A stretch of DNA of 64,000 nucleotides from an uncultured Oscillospiraceae bacterium (GCA_905234855.1 CAJOIU010000007.1:51366-115365); one strand, 5' to 3'. Numbered from the stretch's first letter, positions 33,018 to 42,505 are shown. Notes: generated from the sequence alone by a model not told the origin. Translations and numbers: made by a program.

Positions 33018-34755
33018 CGGACAGCGCCTCCTCTACCTGCGAAGTATAGATATCCCGGTAAATGGGACTGCGTTCCATTAGCTCTGCGTGGGTGCCGATG
33101 GATTCGATCCTGCCGTTATCCATAACGAGGATCTTATCCGCGTTCACCACCGAGGATATGCGCTGGGCTATGATGAATACGGTGGTATCGCGCAGCTCGC
33201 GGCTGAAGCTCTCGCGGATGCGGCTTTCGGTGTCGGAATCGACGGCGCTGGTGCTGTCGTCAAGAATGAGGATCGCGGGGTGCTTGAGCATGGCGCGGGC
33301 AATGCACAGGCGCTGCTTCTGCCCGCCGGAGACGTTGGTGCCGCCCTGCTGGATATCAGTATCGAGACCCTCGGGCAACTCCGAGACGAAATCCCATGCC
33401 TGCGCGTTCTTCAGCGCGGCTATGATCTCGTCGTCCGTGGCGTCCTCTTTGCCCCAGAGGATGTTTTCGCGGATCGTGCCGGTGAAGAGGACGTTGTTCT
33501 GCAGCACCATGCCGATGCCGCCGCGAAGATCCTCCAGCCGGTAATCCCGGACGTCGACTCCGTCCACCAGAACGGCGCCCTCCGCCACGTCGTAAAACCG
33601 GGGGATCAAATTCACAAGACTGGATTTCCCCGCGCCGGTGCCGCCGACGATGGCCACCGTCTCGCCGGGCGCGGCGGTGAAGCTGATGCTTTTGAGGACC
33701 TCCTCGCCGGTGCCGGACTTGGCATAGCGGAAGCTGACGTTCCGGAACTCCACTGAGCCGCGGTCGGAGGCGATGGGATGCGCCTGCGCGTCCGGCTTAT
33801 CCTGAATATCGGGGACGGCGTCCAAGACCTCCGCAATGCGCTTGCCGCAGGCGCGGCTGCGGGTATACTGCATCAATACCATGGAGAACATCATCACGCT
33901 GAACATGATCTGTGTGAGGTAGCTGATGACGGCCAGAAGCTGACCGGACTGGATCTCGCCGGTGGCCACCATGCGTCCGCCGAACCAATAAAGGCACAGC
34001 GTCACGGCGTTTAGAACGATCGTGGCGAGAGGGCCGAGGGCGATGATGAGACCAACGGCGCGCAAGTTCGCGTGAGTCAGCTCGTCATTTGCCTTTTGGA
34101 ACTTTTGCCGCTCATAGCGCTGGCGGACAAAGGCCTTTACGACGCGGATGGCGATCAGGTTTTCTTGGATGTCGGCGTTCATGGCGTCCAGCTTCTGCTG
34201 CACGAGGGTGAACAGCTTATCCACGATGCCCATCAGCAGCACCACGCCGCAGAACAGCACAGGCGCTGCGATGAGGTAGATAAGCGCGAGCTTCCAGCTA
34301 TAGGTAAACACGATCACGATGGCCACGATGAGCTGGAACGGCGCTTGGATGAAGGTACGCATCATCATCTGCACGGACATCTGGAGCTGTCGCACATCGC
34401 TCGTCGTGCGGGTGATGAGGCTGGCGGTGGAGAATTTGTCGATATCCCCGAAGGAAAACTCTTGGATGTGATGGAACATCGCCACCCGAAGGTTCGAGCC
34501 GAAGCCGTTCGATGCCCGGGAGGCGTGCCATGTGCTGAACATACCCGCTGCCGCGCTGACCAGTGCCAGCAGCGTCATGAGGATGCCGCATCGGATGATA
34601 TAGCTGCGGTCACCGCTCGCTACGCCCACATCTACGATGTTGGACATGAGCGTCGGCAGCGCCAGCGCCACCACGGATTCCAGCAAGACGAAGATGGGCG
34701 TCAGAAAGAGGGAGGTTTTATACTTCCCCCAATACCGAGTGAGGATCTTTCCCAT
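33010..34755 (-). CDS. ABC exporter half-transporter, degenerate-site subunit
   Basis: 581 residues from ATG 34755, which has AAGGAG about 13 nt upstream; ATG 34797 would add 14 unlikely residues. Six membrane helices (about 15-310) are followed by the ATPase: Walker A IVGGTGAGKSSLVNL, signature VSGGQKQRLCIARAM, Walker B AILILDDSTSAVD and switch loop VFIIAQRISSV. The Glu after Walker B is Asp and the switch His is Gln. Both changes mark a non-hydrolysing site, which is characteristic of one subunit of heterodimeric exporters. It is the first gene of a six-gene minus-strand operon. Confidence 0.93.
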   Translation of the reverse strand: MGKILTRYWGKYKTSLFLTPIFVLLESVVALALPTLMSNIVDVGVASGDRSYIIRCGILMTLLALVSAAAGMFSTWHASRASNGFGSNLRVAMFHHIQEFSFGDIDKFSTASLITRTTSDVRQLQMSVQMMMRTFIQAPFQLIVAIVIVFTYSWKLALIYLIAAPVLFCGVVLLMGIVDKLFTLVQQKLDAMNADIQENLIAIRVVKAFVRQRYERQKFQKANDELTHANLRAVGLIIALGPLATIVLNAVTLCLYWFGGRMVATGEIQSGQLLAVISYLTQIMFSVMMFSMVLMQYTRSRACGKRIAEVLDAVPDIQDKPDAQAHPIASDRGSVEFRNVSFRYAKSGTGEEVLKSISFTAAPGETVAIVGGTGAGKSSLVNLIPRFYDVAEGAVLVDGVDVRDYRLEDLRGGIGMVLQNNVLFTGTIRENILWGKEDATDDEIIAALKNAQAWDFVSELPEGLDTDIQQGGTNVSGGQKQRLCIARAMLKHPAILILDDSTSAVDSDTESRIRESFSRELRDTTVFIIAQRISSVVNADKILVMDNGRIESIGTHAELMERSPIYRDIYTSQVEEALSDG

Positions 34756-34790
34756 GAATGTAAATCTGCTCCTTTTGATTCTTAGCATAC

Positions 34791-34827
34791 AAAACATTCT
34801 AATTATACAACTAAAACATTCACTAAT
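34791..34827 (-). promoter_or_regulatory. ABC operon promoter region with 22-bp-spaced direct repeats
   Basis: A minus-strand TATAAT (34807-34802) lies between two copies of AAAACATTC(AC)TAAT (34791-34803 and 34813-34827), spaced 22 bp, two helical turns. The AT-rich stretch contrasts with flanking DNA. The -35 is not obvious, which would suit a regulated promoter. Confidence 0.4.
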
Positions 34828-34875
34828 ATGTAAATTAAATGTGAATTATCCGCGGGAGGCAAGTCGTGCCCTCTG

Positions 34876-34904
34876 GTCATATTGCCGCGCATGGCGCATA
34901 GACT
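34876..34904 (+). promoter_or_regulatory. Sigma-E-like promoter of the spoIIIA operon
   Basis: GTCATATT (34876-34883) and CATAGACT (34897-34904), spaced by 13 nt, closely match the mother-cell sigma-E consensus (K-M-ATATT and CATACAnT). Known spoIIIA operons are sigma-E dependent. Confidence 0.65.
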
Positions 34905-34928
34905 TGTCCTGTGGAAGGAGGCGGGCGC

Positions 34929-35813
34929 ATGGAGGGATACCGATCGGCGCTGGCGCTGCTGCCGCCGTCGCTGCGGCAGGCGGCAGATTCGCTGCCGGAG
35001 GGGGATAAGCGTCGCTGCGAGGAGTTTCGCCTGCGGCGGGGACGGCCTGCCATGGCGCTGGTCGAGGAGCGGGAGAGGCCGTTTTCGACGCTTCCGGTGT
35101 CGGAGGCAGATATCCGCGTCGTGCTGGAGGCGGCGACCCGCTCATCGCTCCATGCGGCTGCGGAGGAGCTGCGCCGCGGTTATATTGCCGCGCCGGGAGG
35201 CGTGCGCGTGGGGGTATGCGGGGTCGGGGTCTCCGACAGCCAACGGCTCACCGGCCTGCGGGCGTTCAGCTCTCTTTCCCTGCGGATCCCGCGGCAGGTG
35301 ATCGGCTGCGCAGACGGGATCTGGCCGTCGGTGACGGCGGGCGGTTTTGCATCGCTTCTCATCGTCTCGCCGCCGGGGGCGGGAAAAACGACGCTCCTGC
35401 GAGAGCTGACACGGCGGCTTTCGGAGGAAGGATACCGGGTTGCTGTGGCTGATGAGAGGGGCGAGATCGCAGACGCGGCTCTGGGTGAGCCACGGTTCGA
35501 GGTGGGCGCGCACACGGATGTCCTGACGGGGGTGCCGCGGGCGCAGGCGGCCATGATGCTGCTGCGGTCGATGAACCCGCAGATCGTCGCCATGGACGAG
35601 ATCACGGACGAGGCGGATGCGGCGGCGCTGATGAACGCCGTCGGCAGCGGCGTCCGGCTGCTGGCAACCGCTCACGGACGGGATGCGGCGGACGCAGCCA
35701 AACGCCCCGCGCTGCGGCGGCTGCTGGAGCTGGGAGCCTTTGCCCGATGCGCCGCGGTGGAGAACCGAAACGGCCGACGCCGGGTCGTCCTTCGGGAGCT
35801 GGGATGCGGCTGA
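34929..35813 (+). CDS. spoIIIAA: Stage III sporulation ATPase SpoIIIAA
   Basis: 294 residues. This is the ATPase of the SpoIIIA-SpoIIQ channel that feeds the forespore from the mother cell. It is related to secretion ATPases. Walker A is LLIVSPPGAGKTTLLRELTR near residue 150, Walker B-like VAMDEITDE follows, and the conserved GVCGVGV, RIPRQV and ERGEIA segments are present. The start ATG 34929 follows AAGGAGG at 7 nt; GTG 34911 is part of the ribosome site. First gene of the complete eight-gene operon, with all later genes overlapping or nearly touching. Confidence 0.96.
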   Translation: MEGYRSALALLPPSLRQAADSLPEGDKRRCEEFRLRRGRPAMALVEERERPFSTLPVSEADIRVVLEAATRSSLHAAAEELRRGYIAAPGGVRVGVCGVGVSDSQRLTGLRAFSSLSLRIPRQVIGCADGIWPSVTAGGFASLLIVSPPGAGKTTLLRELTRRLSEEGYRVAVADERGEIADAALGEPRFEVGAHTDVLTGVPRAQAAMMLLRSMNPQIVAMDEITDEADAAALMNAVGSGVRLLATAHGRDAADAAKRPALRRLLELGAFARCAAVENRNGRRRVVLRELGCG

Positions 35814-36286
35814 TCGGCGCGGGGCTCGTGATCTTAGCCGGACTCTCGTGCGGGCTGTCTCTGGCAAAGGACTATCGCGGCCGCCTTGACGGCTGTCGGT
35901 CTCTGTGCCGGATGCTGGAGCGCATGGAGTTGGAGCTGACGCACTTCTGCACGCCGCTGCCGGAGCTTTTTGAAAAGCTCGAGGAGGGCGGCGCGCAGCC
36001 CCTTTGCGGCGCGGTGAGGGCGGGGATCGAAGCAGGCGGCGGCTTTGCCGCTGTATGGCAGGAGGCATTGACGGCGCTTCCGATGACCGAACGGGATATT
36101 TTGACGCCGTTGGGGACGATCCTCGGTCGCTATGGCGCGGCGGAGCAGGCGGCGGCGGTGGCGGCATGTCTTGCCCGTATGAGAGGGATGTGCGAGGAGC
36201 TTGAAGCTGCGCGGGCGGAGAAGGCTCGGGTTGCCGTCGGGCTGTGTGCGGGCACCGGAATGATGCTGGCGGTGCTGCTGCTATAA
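35804..36286 (+). CDS. spoIIIAB: Stage III sporulation protein SpoIIIAB
   Basis: 160 residues. An N-terminal hydrophobic segment (LIGAGLVILAGLSCGLSLA) and a C-terminal one (VGLCAGTGMMLAVLLL) bracket a soluble helical domain, the SpoIIIAB layout related to type II secretion GspF. Motifs include LEELERMELELTHFCTPLPEL-like spacing (seen as MELELTHFCTPLPELFEKL) and LGRYGAAEQ. It sits in the mother-cell membrane. The start ATG 35804 overlaps the end of spoIIIAA by 10 bases. Confidence 0.93.
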   Translation: MRLIGAGLVILAGLSCGLSLAKDYRGRLDGCRSLCRMLERMELELTHFCTPLPELFEKLEEGGAQPLCGAVRAGIEAGGGFAAVWQEALTALPMTERDILTPLGTILGRYGAAEQAAAVAACLARMRGMCEELEAARAEKARVAVGLCAGTGMMLAVLLL

Positions 36287-36304
36287 CGGGTATGGAGTAT
36301 GCAA

Positions 36305-36502
36305 ATGAATGTGGATCTGATTTTCAAGATCGCGGCGGTAGGGATCCTCGTGGCGGTGCTGAACCTGCTGCTGACCCGTTCCGGCCGGGACGAGCAGGCG
36401 CTTATGACCACCATCGCGGGACTCGTGGTAGTGCTGGTGATCATCGTGCAGCAGATCGCGGGACTGTTCGATCTCATCAAGGAACTGTTCGAGCTGGGAT
36501 GA
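36305..36502 (+). CDS. spoIIIAC: Stage III sporulation protein SpoIIIAC
   Basis: 65 residues, the family length, with two membrane helices (LIFKIAAVGILVAVLNLLL and TIAGLVVVLVIIVQQIAGLF) joined by a short TRSGRDEQAL loop. The start is ATG 36305, since GGAG at 36294-36297 is 7 nt before it but only 1 nt before the in-frame ATG 36299. The stop overlaps the spoIIIAD start. A membrane component of the SpoIIIA channel. Confidence 0.95.
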   Translation: MNVDLIFKIAAVGILVAVLNLLLTRSGRDEQALMTTIAGLVVVLVIIVQQIAGLFDLIKELFELG

Positions 36503-36885
36503 CGTTGCTTATGAAGGCGGCGGTGACGGCGGTGGCAGGAGCGATCCTGTCGCTGCTTCTGAAGCGCTCCGCGCCGGAGCTGGGTCTGACGCTCAGCGTC
36601 GCGGTGAGCCTTTTGGGCGCTGCGCTCGCCATGGAGCTGTTTTCGGGGCTTGCGGAGGTCATCAGTCTTGTGCGTGATGAAACGGGGCTGAGTCCCGCCG
36701 TCGCTGCGCCGGTCATGAAATGCGTAGGGATCGGTGTGGTGACACGGCTCTCGTCGGACATCTGCCGTGACGCGGGACAGAGCGCGGCGGCCTCTGCGGT
36801 GGAGCTGTGCGGCACGGTATGTGCCATGCTGGCGGCGCTGCCCCTCATCCGGGCGCTGCTGCAGACGGTGGGGGAACTGGCATGA
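36499..36885 (+). CDS. spoIIIAD: Stage III sporulation protein SpoIIIAD
   Basis: 128 residues with four membrane segments, including AAVTAVAGAILSLLLKRSAP and LGLTLSVAVSLLGAALAMEL. The PVMKCVGIGVVTRLSSDICR then DAGQSAAASAVELCGT segment is the family hallmark. The start is ATG 36499, overlapping the spoIIIAC stop as ATGA, while ATG 36511 is a weaker alternative. The stop overlaps spoIIIAE in the same way. A membrane component of the SpoIIIA channel. Confidence 0.94.
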   Translation: MTLLMKAAVTAVAGAILSLLLKRSAPELGLTLSVAVSLLGAALAMELFSGLAEVISLVRDETGLSPAVAAPVMKCVGIGVVTRLSSDICRDAGQSAAASAVELCGTVCAMLAALPLIRALLQTVGELA

Positions 36886-37946
36886 GAAAGCTGGCGATAT
36901 TCCTGCTTTTGGCGCTGCTGCTGTCGACCCCTGCGATGGGGGCGGATACGGCGGCGCTGGAGGGCGCCCTGCCGGAGACGGCGCGGGAGGTGCTGGGAGA
37001 CATGACCGTATCGGACGTGATGGAGGGACGGGGCGTGTTCCCTGCGCTGTGGGACTGGATAAAGCGGCAGGTCTCCGAAAAAGCCGCGGAGGCCGCACGA
37101 GGCGCGTGCGTCGTGCTGACCGTGACGCTGCTGTGTTCCGCAGCGGGCGTCATGAGTGAGAACGGAAAAACGCCGGGCTATATGCTCCTCGGCGGCGCGC
37201 TGGCGATCTTGGGCGCATGTGCGGGAGATATCCGCTCATTTCTGGGTCAGACGCAGACGGCCATGGCGACGCTTTCGGATTTTTCGCGGGCGCTGCTTCC
37301 GTGTGTGGCGGCCTCGGCTGCGGCGGCGGGGGACGCGTCGGCTTCGGCACGGTATACGGCGAGCGCCCTGTTTCTCGATATCCTCATGACGCTGGGGGCG
37401 GAGCTGATCCTGCCGATGATCTATGCCTTCTGCGTGACCGCGGCGGCGGATGCCGCGCTGCCGGAGGGGGCGCTGGGCGGGCCGGTGAAGCTGATGCGCT
37501 GGGGCTGCACGACCCTGCTTGCGGGGCTCACCACCGTATTCACCCTCTGCCTTACCGTTTCGGGCGCGGTGGCGGGCAGCGCGGGCAAGCTGGCGGGCAG
37601 CGTGGCGAAAACGGCCATTTCCGCCGCCCTTCCCGTGGTGGGCTCCATCCTGTCCGATGCGGCGGATGCCTATCTCGCCGGGGCACAACTCGTGCGGGGC
37701 GCGGTCGGTGTATTCGGGCTGGCGGCAGTGCTGTGCGTATGCGCGGGACCAGCCGTCGGGCTGGGGCTTCGGTATCTTCTCTTCAAGGCGGCAGCCTGCG
37801 TATGCGAGCCCTTTTCGGACGGACGCTTGGCGGCGCTGGTTGGGAATATTGCCTCGGCCTACGGGATGGCACTGGGGCTTGTGGGCAGCGCGGGGGCGAT
37901 GCTGTTCATCTCGGTGGTTCTGGGGATGGGGGTGCTGACGGGATGA
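36882..37946 (+). CDS. spoIIIAE: Stage III sporulation protein SpoIIIAE
   Basis: 354 residues. A signal-like N-terminus (MRKLAIFLLLALLLSTPAMG) precedes a multi-spanning protein with about seven hydrophobic segments. The conserved TVSGAVAGSAGKLAGSVAKT then AISAALPVVGSILSDAADAY region is typical. It is the largest membrane part of the SpoIIIA complex. The start at ATG 36882 overlaps the spoIIIAD stop (ATGA). Confidence 0.95.
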   Translation: MRKLAIFLLLALLLSTPAMGADTAALEGALPETAREVLGDMTVSDVMEGRGVFPALWDWIKRQVSEKAAEAARGACVVLTVTLLCSAAGVMSENGKTPGYMLLGGALAILGACAGDIRSFLGQTQTAMATLSDFSRALLPCVAASAAAAGDASASARYTASALFLDILMTLGAELILPMIYAFCVTAAADAALPEGALGGPVKLMRWGCTTLLAGLTTVFTLCLTVSGAVAGSAGKLAGSVAKTAISAALPVVGSILSDAADAYLAGAQLVRGAVGVFGLAAVLCVCAGPAVGLGLRYLLFKAAACVCEPFSDGRLAALVGNIASAYGMALGLVGSAGAMLFISVVLGMGVLTG

Positions 37947-38410
37947 GCGGCTGGATCCGGGGCGTTGCCGCGGCGTCGCTCCTCTCGGCTATTGCTATGG
38001 CGCTTTGTCCGCCGGGGCGGGTGAAAAGCGTGACCCGGCTTGTTTGCGGCATCGTTTGCGCGCTGGCGGTGGCGTCGCCGCTGCTGCGGCTCGATATGGG
38101 AGATATCTCGGCGGGGATCGCGGCGTATGAACAGCAGGCGGGCAGGATCGCGCTGGATGCGGAGGAGGAGCAGAAAATGCTGGAACGGACATACATAGAG
38201 GAGAAATGCGGCGCATATATATTAGGCAAAGCGGCCGAGACGGGCGCTGACGTGCGGTCTGTATCCGTGCTGGCCCGCTGGGACGATCACGCCCTCGTGT
38301 GGTACCCATGGGAGGCGGCGGTAGACGGCGCGTACAGCGATACGCTCTCCCGCGTGATTGAAGCTGAACTGGGCATCCCCGCGGAGCGGCAGACATGGAG
38401 CGGGTCGTGA
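37943..38410 (+). CDS. spoIIIAF: Stage III sporulation protein SpoIIIAF
   Basis: 155 residues. Two N-terminal membrane helices (RGVAAASLLSAIAMALCPPG; SVTRLVCGIVCALAVASPLL) are followed by a soluble ring-building-motif-like domain facing the space between mother cell and forespore. The start ATG 37943 overlaps the spoIIIAE stop (ATGA). The 3' end overlaps spoIIIAG by 16 bases. Confidence 0.93.
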   Translation: MSGWIRGVAAASLLSAIAMALCPPGRVKSVTRLVCGIVCALAVASPLLRLDMGDISAGIAAYEQQAGRIALDAEEEQKMLERTYIEEKCGAYILGKAAETGADVRSVSVLARWDDHALVWYPWEAAVDGAYSDTLSRVIEAELGIPAERQTWSGS

Positions 38411-38754
38411 GCGCGAAGCAGCTTATGGATCGGCTCGGAAGCCTGCGGTATGTCCTGATCATAGCGGCGGTGGGCGTGCTCCTCATGCTGCTTCCGGCAC
38501 GGAATGGCGGAGGCGCGTCAGCAGAGGCGGAAGAGAGCGAGGAAATCCGCATCGCGGGGCTTCTGGAGCGGATCGAGGGCGTCGGGCACGCGCAGGTGCT
38601 GCTGTCGGAGCACGGCGCGGTGATCGTTGCCGACGGCGCTGACAGCGCCGCTGTGCGGCTTCGGGTGACGCAGGCGGTGCGATGCTATACCGGACTCGGC
38701 GCGGATGAGGTGCAGATCTTCAAAACCGAATCATCATGGAGGGACGAACAATGA
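38395..38754 (+). CDS. spoIIIAG: Stage III sporulation protein SpoIIIAG, short form
   Basis: 119 residues, about half the Bacillus protein (229). One membrane helix (YVLIIAAVGVLLMLLPA, about 19-35) precedes a compact ring-building-type domain with LLERIEGVGHAQVLLSEHG and the beta-rich tail. The large insertion that forms the beta-barrel of the Bacillus SpoIIIAG ring is missing. Position between spoIIIAF and spoIIIAH and the RIEGVGxxxVLL motif secure the identity. It overlaps both neighbours. Confidence 0.88.
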   Translation: MERVVSAKQLMDRLGSLRYVLIIAAVGVLLMLLPARNGGGASAEAEESEEIRIAGLLERIEGVGHAQVLLSEHGAVIVADGADSAAVRLRVTQAVRCYTGLGADEVQIFKTESSWRDEQ

Positions 38755-39302
38755 GAAGAAATCTGAAGCGGAACATCGTGATCGCGGCGGTGCTGGTCTT
38801 CGTCGGCGCGGCGGTGTATCTGAACTGGTCGTACAACAACCGCTGGGGCAAGGCGGATTCCGCCATGGCAGCGGCGGAGGACGCGGCGATGGCGGCGGCG
38901 CAGGAGGAATATCTGGCGGCGTCCGCTGCGGGCGGCGCGGTGCCAACGGCCTATTTCGATACGGCGCGGCTCACACGCCAGTCCGCCCGGGACGAGGCGC
39001 TCTCCCTGCTGGAAATGGCCTGCGACGACGATGCGGTGTCGCAGGAGGTGATCGACGAGTCCATGCGCCAGATCAATTCCATGGCGGCATGGAACCTGCA
39101 GGAGAACCTGCTCGAAAACGAGCTTCTGGCCAAGAGCTTTGCCGACTGCGTCGTTTTCGTATCCGACGACGGCGTGACGGTTGCCGTGCCCGCGCCGCTG
39201 GAGGGCCTGACCGAAACGCAGGTGGCGCAGATCACGGAGGCCGTGATCGCTAATACGGATTACGGCGCATCGGCGCTGAACATCATCGAGGTGAAGAGCT
39301 GA
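38751..39302 (+). CDS. spoIIIAH: Stage III sporulation protein SpoIIIAH
   Basis: 183 residues. One N-terminal membrane helix (IVIAAVLVFVGAAVYLNWSY) carries a YscJ/FliF-like extracellular domain that binds forespore SpoIIQ. The conserved C-terminal half includes ARDEALSLLEMACDDDAVSQ and FADCVVFVSDDGVTVAVPAP. The start ATG 38751 follows GGAGGG; ATG 38736 overlaps that ribosome site. Last gene of the operon; no SpoIIQ gene is in the window. Confidence 0.95.
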   Translation: MRRNLKRNIVIAAVLVFVGAAVYLNWSYNNRWGKADSAMAAAEDAAMAAAQEEYLAASAAGGAVPTAYFDTARLTRQSARDEALSLLEMACDDDAVSQEVIDESMRQINSMAAWNLQENLLENELLAKSFADCVVFVSDDGVTVAVPAPLEGLTETQVAQITEAVIANTDYGASALNIIEVKS

Positions 39303-39321
39303 CAGGCGGGAAGATTTAGGC

Positions 39322-39350
39322 TTTTCTTTTTCGGCGCCGTATGCTATAAT
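39322..39350 (+). promoter_or_regulatory. Likely promoter of the yqhY-nusB run
   Basis: TATAAT at 39345-39350 is perfect; the hexamer 17 nt upstream (TTTTCT, 39322-39327) is weak. Confidence 0.5.
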
Positions 39351-39390
39351 ACAGAAAAACAGCGAGCGCTGATGTTCGGAGGTGCCGGCT

Positions 39391-39750
39391 ATGGCCGAGA
39401 ATTATATCGTGAAGCAGGCGGAAAAGGGAACCATCCATATTTCGGAGGACGTTATCGCCGTGATGGTGAGCGCGGCAGTATCGGAGGTGGAGGGAGTTGC
39501 CGGTTTCGGCACGGCCACCACGCCGGAGCTGGTGGAGCTGTTTGGCAGGAAGACCGCCACGAAAGGCCTCAAGATCCGCTTCGTGGACGACAAGATCACC
39601 ATCGACGTGATGGTGAACGTCCGTCTCGGCGGAAGCATCACGGATATTGCCCTCCGGGTGCAGGACGCTGTATGCCGCGAGGTGGAATCCGTCACCGGCA
39701 TGAGCGCGGTGGTGAACGTCCATGTGACGGGCGTGGCCTTCGATAAATAA
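39391..39750 (+). CDS. yqhY: Asp23/Gls24 family envelope-stress protein (YqhY type)
   Basis: 119 residues, all Asp23/Gls24 domain: GTIHISEDVIAVMVSAAVSE then VEGVAGFGTATTPELVELFG and GLKIRFVDDKITIDVMVNVR. In Bacillus YqhY sits between accBC and nusB and affects fatty-acid carboxylase activity and envelope state. Here the same place before nusB is kept but accBC is absent. The start ATG 39391 has GGAGGT 7 nt upstream; GTG 39382 lies inside that site. Confidence 0.92.
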   Translation: MAENYIVKQAEKGTIHISEDVIAVMVSAAVSEVEGVAGFGTATTPELVELFGRKTATKGLKIRFVDDKITIDVMVNVRLGGSITDIALRVQDAVCREVESVTGMSAVVNVHVTGVAFDK

Positions 39751-39769
39751 CCCTGCGGAGAAGAATTTC

Positions 39770-39802
39770 GGAGCCCCAGATCCGGGGCTCCTTGTTGTAT
39801 TT
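39770..39802 (+). terminator. Hairpin between yqhY and nusB
   Basis: GGAGCCCC (39770-39777) and GGGGCTCC (39784-39791) pair perfectly and are followed by TTGTTGTATTT. It likely lowers read-through into nusB; the nusB ribosome site lies outside it. Confidence 0.7.
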
Positions 39803-39813
39803 GGAGAAAAGCT

Positions 39814-40285
39814 ATGACGAGAACAGCCGCAAGAGAGATCGCCATCCAGCTCGGCTTTGCCGTACTCGCGGGCGACCATGACCCCCGCGCCGCGGTGGAG
39901 GCTTTTTTTGAGCCGGAGCATTACGCTGCGATGGCCGCGGAGGGAGAGCTTTACGCCGAGAAGCCCTCGGCGAAGGATATCGACTTCATCACCCGCAGCG
40001 TGGTTGGTGTGACGGAGCATCAGCGGGAGCTGGACGGCTATATCGGGCAGTATGCCAAGGGCTGGCGCACCGAGCGCATCTCCCGCAGTGCCGCCGCCGT
40101 TCTGCGGCAGGCCATGATGGAGATCCTTTATATGCCGGACGTGCCTCCCGCCGCCGCCATTGACGAGGCGGTGGAGCTGGCGAAGGGCTATGAGGACTCG
40201 GAGGTCGTGGCCTTCATAAACGGCGTGCTGGGGGGCTTCTACCGCGGCGAGGTGCTGCGGGAGCCGACGCCGGAGGGGGAGACGC

Positions 40286-40293
<8 letters not shown>
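39814..40293 (+). CDS. nusB: Transcription antitermination factor NusB
   Basis: 159 residues. It binds NusE(S10) and boxA RNA for rRNA antitermination. RTAAREIAIQLGFAVLAGDH is the NusB N-terminus and RSAAAVLRQAMMEILYMPDV then AAIDEAVELAKGYEDSEVVA with FINGVLGG is the diagnostic C-terminal half. The start ATG 39814 has GGAG 8 nt upstream. The stop overlaps xseA by eight bases. Confidence 0.95.
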
Positions 40294-41480
<1,187 letters not shown>

Positions 41481-41488
<8 letters not shown>

Positions 41489-41699
41489 AAAAAGCTTTGA
41501 GCAGTCGCTGGCGCGGCTGGAGGAGATCGTTCGCCTTCTGGAAAAGGGCGACGCGCCGCTGGCGGAGAGCCTCGGCCTGTTTGAGGAGGGCGCCGGGCTG
41601 ATCCGCTCCTGCGGCAAGCTGCTGGACGAGGCCGAGCAGAAGGTCGTTCAGCTCCGAAAGGGGCCGGACGGCGCGCCGGAGGAGCTGCCCTTCGAATGA
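41481..41699 (+). CDS. xseB: Exodeoxyribonuclease VII small subunit
   Basis: 72 residues, standard XseB. The family pattern FEQSLARLEEIVRLLEKGDA then PLAESLGLFEEGAGLIRSC is complete, a long two-helix hairpin that wraps the large subunit. It overlaps xseA by eight bases and ispA by four (ATGA). Confidence 0.96.
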
Positions 41700-42505
41700 A
41701 TACGGAAAGATACGACGCTTATAAAGACGGGGTCGAGCGGGCGCTCATGTCGTGCTTCGCCCCTGCGGGCGACGGCGCGGACGGCCTGCGGGAGGCCATG
41801 CGGTACAGCCTTCTGGCCGGGGGCAAGCGCATCCGACCTGTGCTTTGCCTTGAATTTGCCCGGGTCTGCGGAGGCGATCCCGAAAAGGCGCTGCCTGTGG
41901 CCTGCGGCGTGGAGATGCTTCATACCTACAGCCTCATCCACGACGATATGCCATGCATGGACAATGACGATATGCGTCGCGGTCGGCCGACGAACCATAA
42001 GGTCTTCGGGGAGACGACCGCCGTCCTTGCGGGGGACTGCCTGCAGGCGGAGGCGTTTGCGGCCGTATGCTCGGCGGAGGTCGGAGAGGCGGAGCGCTTT
42101 CGCTGTTGCGCGATCCTCGCCCGCGCGGCGGGGCTTCCGGGTATCTGCGGCGGGCAGTTTATGGACTTGAACGGTGCGGCGGCGTCGGCGGAGGCTCTCA
42201 CCGCCGCGGATCTCGGGAAAACGGCGAGTCTTATGGGCGCGGCCTGCGCCATGGGCGCGGCAGCCGCAGGCGCGGACGAAAACACCGTCGCCGCCGCGGA
42301 GGGCTTCGGCATGGCGCTGGGAATGGCCTTCCAATGCCGGGACGATATGCTCGATCACGACGGCTTTTACGACCTGCTGGGGGAGGAAAAATGCGCCGCC
42401 CTCACCCGGATGTATACCGATAAAGCGCTGGAGCTTCTCGGGTGCTTTGAGGATACGACGTTTCTTCGTGCGCTGACGGAGGAGCTCAGCGGGAGAGAAA
42501 GCTGA
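41696..42505 (+). CDS. ispA: Polyprenyl diphosphate synthase (farnesyl/geranylgeranyl type)
   Basis: 269 residues, slightly shorter than the usual ~295. It condenses isopentenyl diphosphate with allylic diphosphates. The first Asp-rich motif is LIHDDMPCMDNDDMRRGRPT and the second is FQCRDDMLDH. LLAGGKRIRPVLCL and the GGQFMDL region fit the IspA/YqiD group. Position between xseB and dxs is conserved and links it to isoprenoid supply. Farnesyl versus geranylgeranyl product cannot be fixed by eye. Confidence 0.93.
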   Translation: MNTERYDAYKDGVERALMSCFAPAGDGADGLREAMRYSLLAGGKRIRPVLCLEFARVCGGDPEKALPVACGVEMLHTYSLIHDDMPCMDNDDMRRGRPTNHKVFGETTAVLAGDCLQAEAFAAVCSAEVGEAERFRCCAILARAAGLPGICGGQFMDLNGAAASAEALTAADLGKTASLMGAACAMGAAAAGADENTVAAAEGFGMALGMAFQCRDDMLDHDGFYDLLGEEKCAALTRMYTDKALELLGCFEDTTFLRALTEELSGRES

